Below are positions 63,601-64,000 of a stretch of 64,000 bases of DNA, in pieces. The translations under genes were made by a program, and so were the position numbers. The stretch is from Glandiceps talaboti. Lineage: Eukaryota; Hemichordata; Enteropneusta; Spengelidae. Where the stretch lies: contig NC_135561.1 in NCBI RefSeq assembly GCF_964340395.1, positions 9,212,732-9,276,731 on the forward strand. The letters run 5' to 3'. The stretch's first letter is position 1. Each line of letters starts with the position of its first letter. The notes beneath the pieces were generated by a model. The model ran no database searches. It was not told the origin of the DNA and was given only the letters and a program-made list of their open reading frames with translations.

Positions 63601-63983
63601 ACCCAGTGCCACTAACACTATTAACAGCGTGGCTATCTACAAATTGTACCTATGACCCAAGTATATTATGCTCAAAACTATTCACTGTGATTTTCTTCAT
63701 TTTCCTCTCCAGAATAATTATTGAGATTTAAAAGTCAATAAATTCGTCACATGAAAACTAACCTTTTCTGGAAGATGATGTTTATAGACATCCAATACTA
63801 GATTGTTTGTATCTAGTGCAATACTGCCAACTGGATGGTAAGGTTTATAACATTCAGTAAAAAAGCCATGATGGAGATGTTTTTGTCTTCTTTCAAAATG
63901 TTTCTTCCAACTGTCTTCGTCATATTCAGGAATCAACGTCTGACTGGACCTTGTCAGTACTTTCTCACATTTATGACCATTTC
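54500..63983 (-). CDS. CCDC60: CCDC60-like protein, 3' part of gene (13 coding exons, 5' end outside window)
   Basis: Exons in coding order: 63763-63983, 62930-63013, 62217-62378, 61633-61844, 61131-61316, 60905-60946, 60074-60319, 59282-59451, 58524-58622, 57284-57473, 56570-56710, 55932-56055, 54500-54673. Phases agree throughout and give 682 residues in the window. The C-terminal third has the pattern I recall for coiled-coil domain-containing protein 60: IQKFMALRLSPLF, EMRK, a Trp-Tyr-x-Asp-Leu, a KLSKF helix, then AIQFVLENIL and a WLAHR end. Human CCDC60 is about 550 aa and poorly characterised; to my knowledge it is expressed in ciliated tissues. This protein is longer, partly from histidine-rich exons in the middle. 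Minus-strand AATAAA at 54407-54412 follows the stop. The acceptor of the last exon is part of a 52-bp minisatellite. No enzymatic motif is seen. Confidence 0.78.
54657..55745. repeat. 52-bp minisatellite, about 21 units, containing a copied splice acceptor
   Basis: Near-identical 52-bp units across the last intron of the CCDC60-like gene; the outer units are more diverged. On the minus strand each unit contains CTATTTGTACAG|GAGAGATTATG, the acceptor and first bases of the terminal exon. The exon's own start is the last unit of the array. Confidence 0.95.
55932..56055 (-). CDS. CCDC60: CCDC60-like exon (WYIDL segment)
   Basis: Phase 2 to 0. Completes Trp and encodes YIDLKTECDHL, then EIKAVMRKLSKF, ending GK|GTAAGG. 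This is the penultimate exon; the 52-bp minisatellite lies in the following intron. Confidence 0.85.
56570..56710 (-). CDS. CCDC60: CCDC60-like exon (conserved IQKF helix)
   Basis: Acceptor TTTCTTAG, donor TG|GTGAGA, phase 2 to 2. Encodes RCKSFIQKFMALRLSPLF and RELREMRKA, the stretch most like CCDC60, ending before a conserved Trp-Tyr. Confidence 0.85.
57284..57473 (-). CDS. CCDC60: CCDC60-like exon (acidic linker and helix)
   Basis: Phase 1 to 2; donor AG|GTTGGT is weak but is the only one keeping frame. Encodes a Gln/Ser/Gly-rich acidic stretch (DDSDDIENPVDG) and the helix KVQSKMTKDVLTDLERME that leads into the conserved C-terminal region. Confidence 0.78.
58524..58622 (-). CDS. CCDC60: CCDC60-like exon with HHHHH run
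   Basis: Phase 1 to 1, acceptor TTCATCTAG, donor G|GTAAAT. Encodes SHYRSYRRPDPHHHHHEK and LPYWLGEGVTIPEK. Confidence 0.75.
58709..58760. mobile_element. Solitary end of the AAGTGG MITE family
   Basis: AAAGTGGACATATGGGTGAG and following TATTTATTTTGGATTT match the left terminal repeat of 62590-62816. The opposite end was not found. Confidence 0.5.
59282..59451 (-). CDS. CCDC60: CCDC60-like exon (56 codons)
   Basis: Acceptor CTTACAGTAG, donor G|GTAAGT, phase 2 to 1. Encodes FKSTFGSRLKDKHERDHNK, then ETWEDLLHAGPSEKHG and an Asn/Pro/His-rich end. Confidence 0.78.
60074..60319 (-). CDS. CCDC60: CCDC60-like exon, histidine-rich
   Basis: Acceptor CCTTTTACAG, donor AG|GTATGT, phase 2 to 2. Encodes HTHHHIDPVHS, HGHHGHQHH and HSKHHLHHPSG clusters and ends TPTQIWRR. 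The His density is unusual and could bind metal ions, but no known metal-site motif is recognised. Confidence 0.78.
60905..60946 (-). CDS. CCDC60: CCDC60-like 42-nt exon
   Basis: Phase 2 to 2; encodes PMNKDNVLPFGHF between exons of matching phase. The acceptor CATGCAG has a poor pyrimidine tract, so the exon may be alternative. Skipping it keeps the frame. Confidence 0.55.
61131..61316 (-). CDS. CCDC60: CCDC60-like exon (61 codons, helix and basic region)
   Basis: Phase 2 to 2. Encodes LAFYRSCKMLLRKLEAIYLL, a strongly helical amphipathic stretch, then a basic SRDLRGKGPISHEAIKTLMK segment ending in GRPAI. Donor AG|GTGAGT. Confidence 0.82.
61633..61844 (-). CDS. CCDC60: CCDC60-like exon (70 codons)
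   Basis: Acceptor TATCATAG, donor CA|GTAAGTC, phase 0 to 2. Contains LPLTKRRFSRFG and MRLILTPSPAVLNDD, then the start of a helix. The TPSP segment ahead of a long helix resembles the arrangement in CCDC60. Confidence 0.82.
62217..62378 (-). CDS. CCDC60: CCDC60-like exon (54 codons, helical)
   Basis: Acceptor TACCTGCAG, donor GAG|GTACGG, phase 0 to 0. Encodes a polar lead and a likely helix FYHIKRQLEDFQQIL followed by FDKCVKQIE. Confidence 0.8.
62590..62816. mobile_element. 227-bp MITE with about 45-bp terminal inverted repeats and TA flanks
   Basis: The left end AAGTGGCCATATGAATGAGA is mirrored by TCTCATCCATATGGCCACTT at the right end, with TA on each side, as for Tc1/mariner-type insertions. 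It lies in an intron of the CCDC60-like gene. Confidence 0.8.
62930..63013 (-). CDS. CCDC60: CCDC60-like exon (28 codons)
   Basis: Acceptor TTTTTTAG, donor CAG|GTCAGC, phase 0 to 0. Encodes PKLPGITHDASKK and a Gln/Thr-rich stretch ending PAFLQ. No recognisable domain. Confidence 0.72.
63763..63983 (-). CDS. CCDC60: CCDC60-like exon, most 5' in window
   Basis: Acceptor TTACCTTTCAG; two bases complete a codon from an exon beyond the window. Encodes NGHKCEKVLTRSSQ, a basic WKKHFERRQKH stretch and LDTNNLVLDVYKHHLPEK, ending AAG|GTTAGT (phase 0). Confidence 0.8.
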
Positions 63984-64000
63984 CTGAAAGGTAACCATGA

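Overview
The window is AT-rich eukaryotic DNA with short coding exons, GT-AG introns, many microsatellites, minisatellites and small terminal-inverted-repeat elements. The recognisable proteins are animal proteins. Long introns, dense TACATGTA-type motifs and hAT-like MITEs suggest an invertebrate, probably marine, but the sequence alone does not fix the phylum.

Three protein-coding genes can be assembled by following reading-frame phase across splice sites. (1) Minus strand, 35718 down to 3442: a complete doublecortin-domain gene of the DCDC2 type. It has nine coding exons (559 codons), two DCX domains, a conserved acidic segment and an SP/TP-rich acidic tail. Intron 2 is about 20 kb. An alternative repeat-coded terminal exon (7805-8173) and a further candidate repeat-coded exon (6179-6374) lie in the last intron. 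A consensus RFX X-box sits about 190 bp upstream of the start codon. (2) Plus strand, 43660-46433: a two-exon mitochondrial carrier (313 aa) that matches SLC25A51, the mitochondrial NAD+ carrier. (3) Minus strand, 63983 down to 54500: the last thirteen coding exons of a gene resembling CCDC60, with the 5' end outside the window.

Between the genes: inverted minisatellite at 1.3-2.0 kb; DCDC2 introns filled with diverged tandem repeats (5-6, 14.7-15, 18.4-19, 22.7-23.5 and 31-32 kb); a cluster of long microsatellites and a 157-bp palindrome at 36.9-40.2 kb; a 120-bp E-box-rich array (46.4-47.1 kb) and a 30-bp CCAAT array (48.05-48.4 kb) downstream of the carrier; a 62-66 bp CArG-box minisatellite at 51.8-52.5 kb; MITEs at 8.9, 42.1, 51.0, 52.6 and 62.6 kb.

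Two patterns stand out. First, tandem repeats here repeatedly straddle splice junctions: the acceptor of the last CCDC60-like exon exists in about 21 near-identical copies, and the DCDC2 exon 4 donor, exon 5 donor and exon 8 acceptor are also tandemly copied. Second, two unrelated arrays consist of perfect SRF CArG boxes at helically regular spacing (four at exactly 21 bp; seven at about 62-66 bp or multiples). No self-contained novel enzyme or defence system was found; these repeat architectures are the most unusual content.
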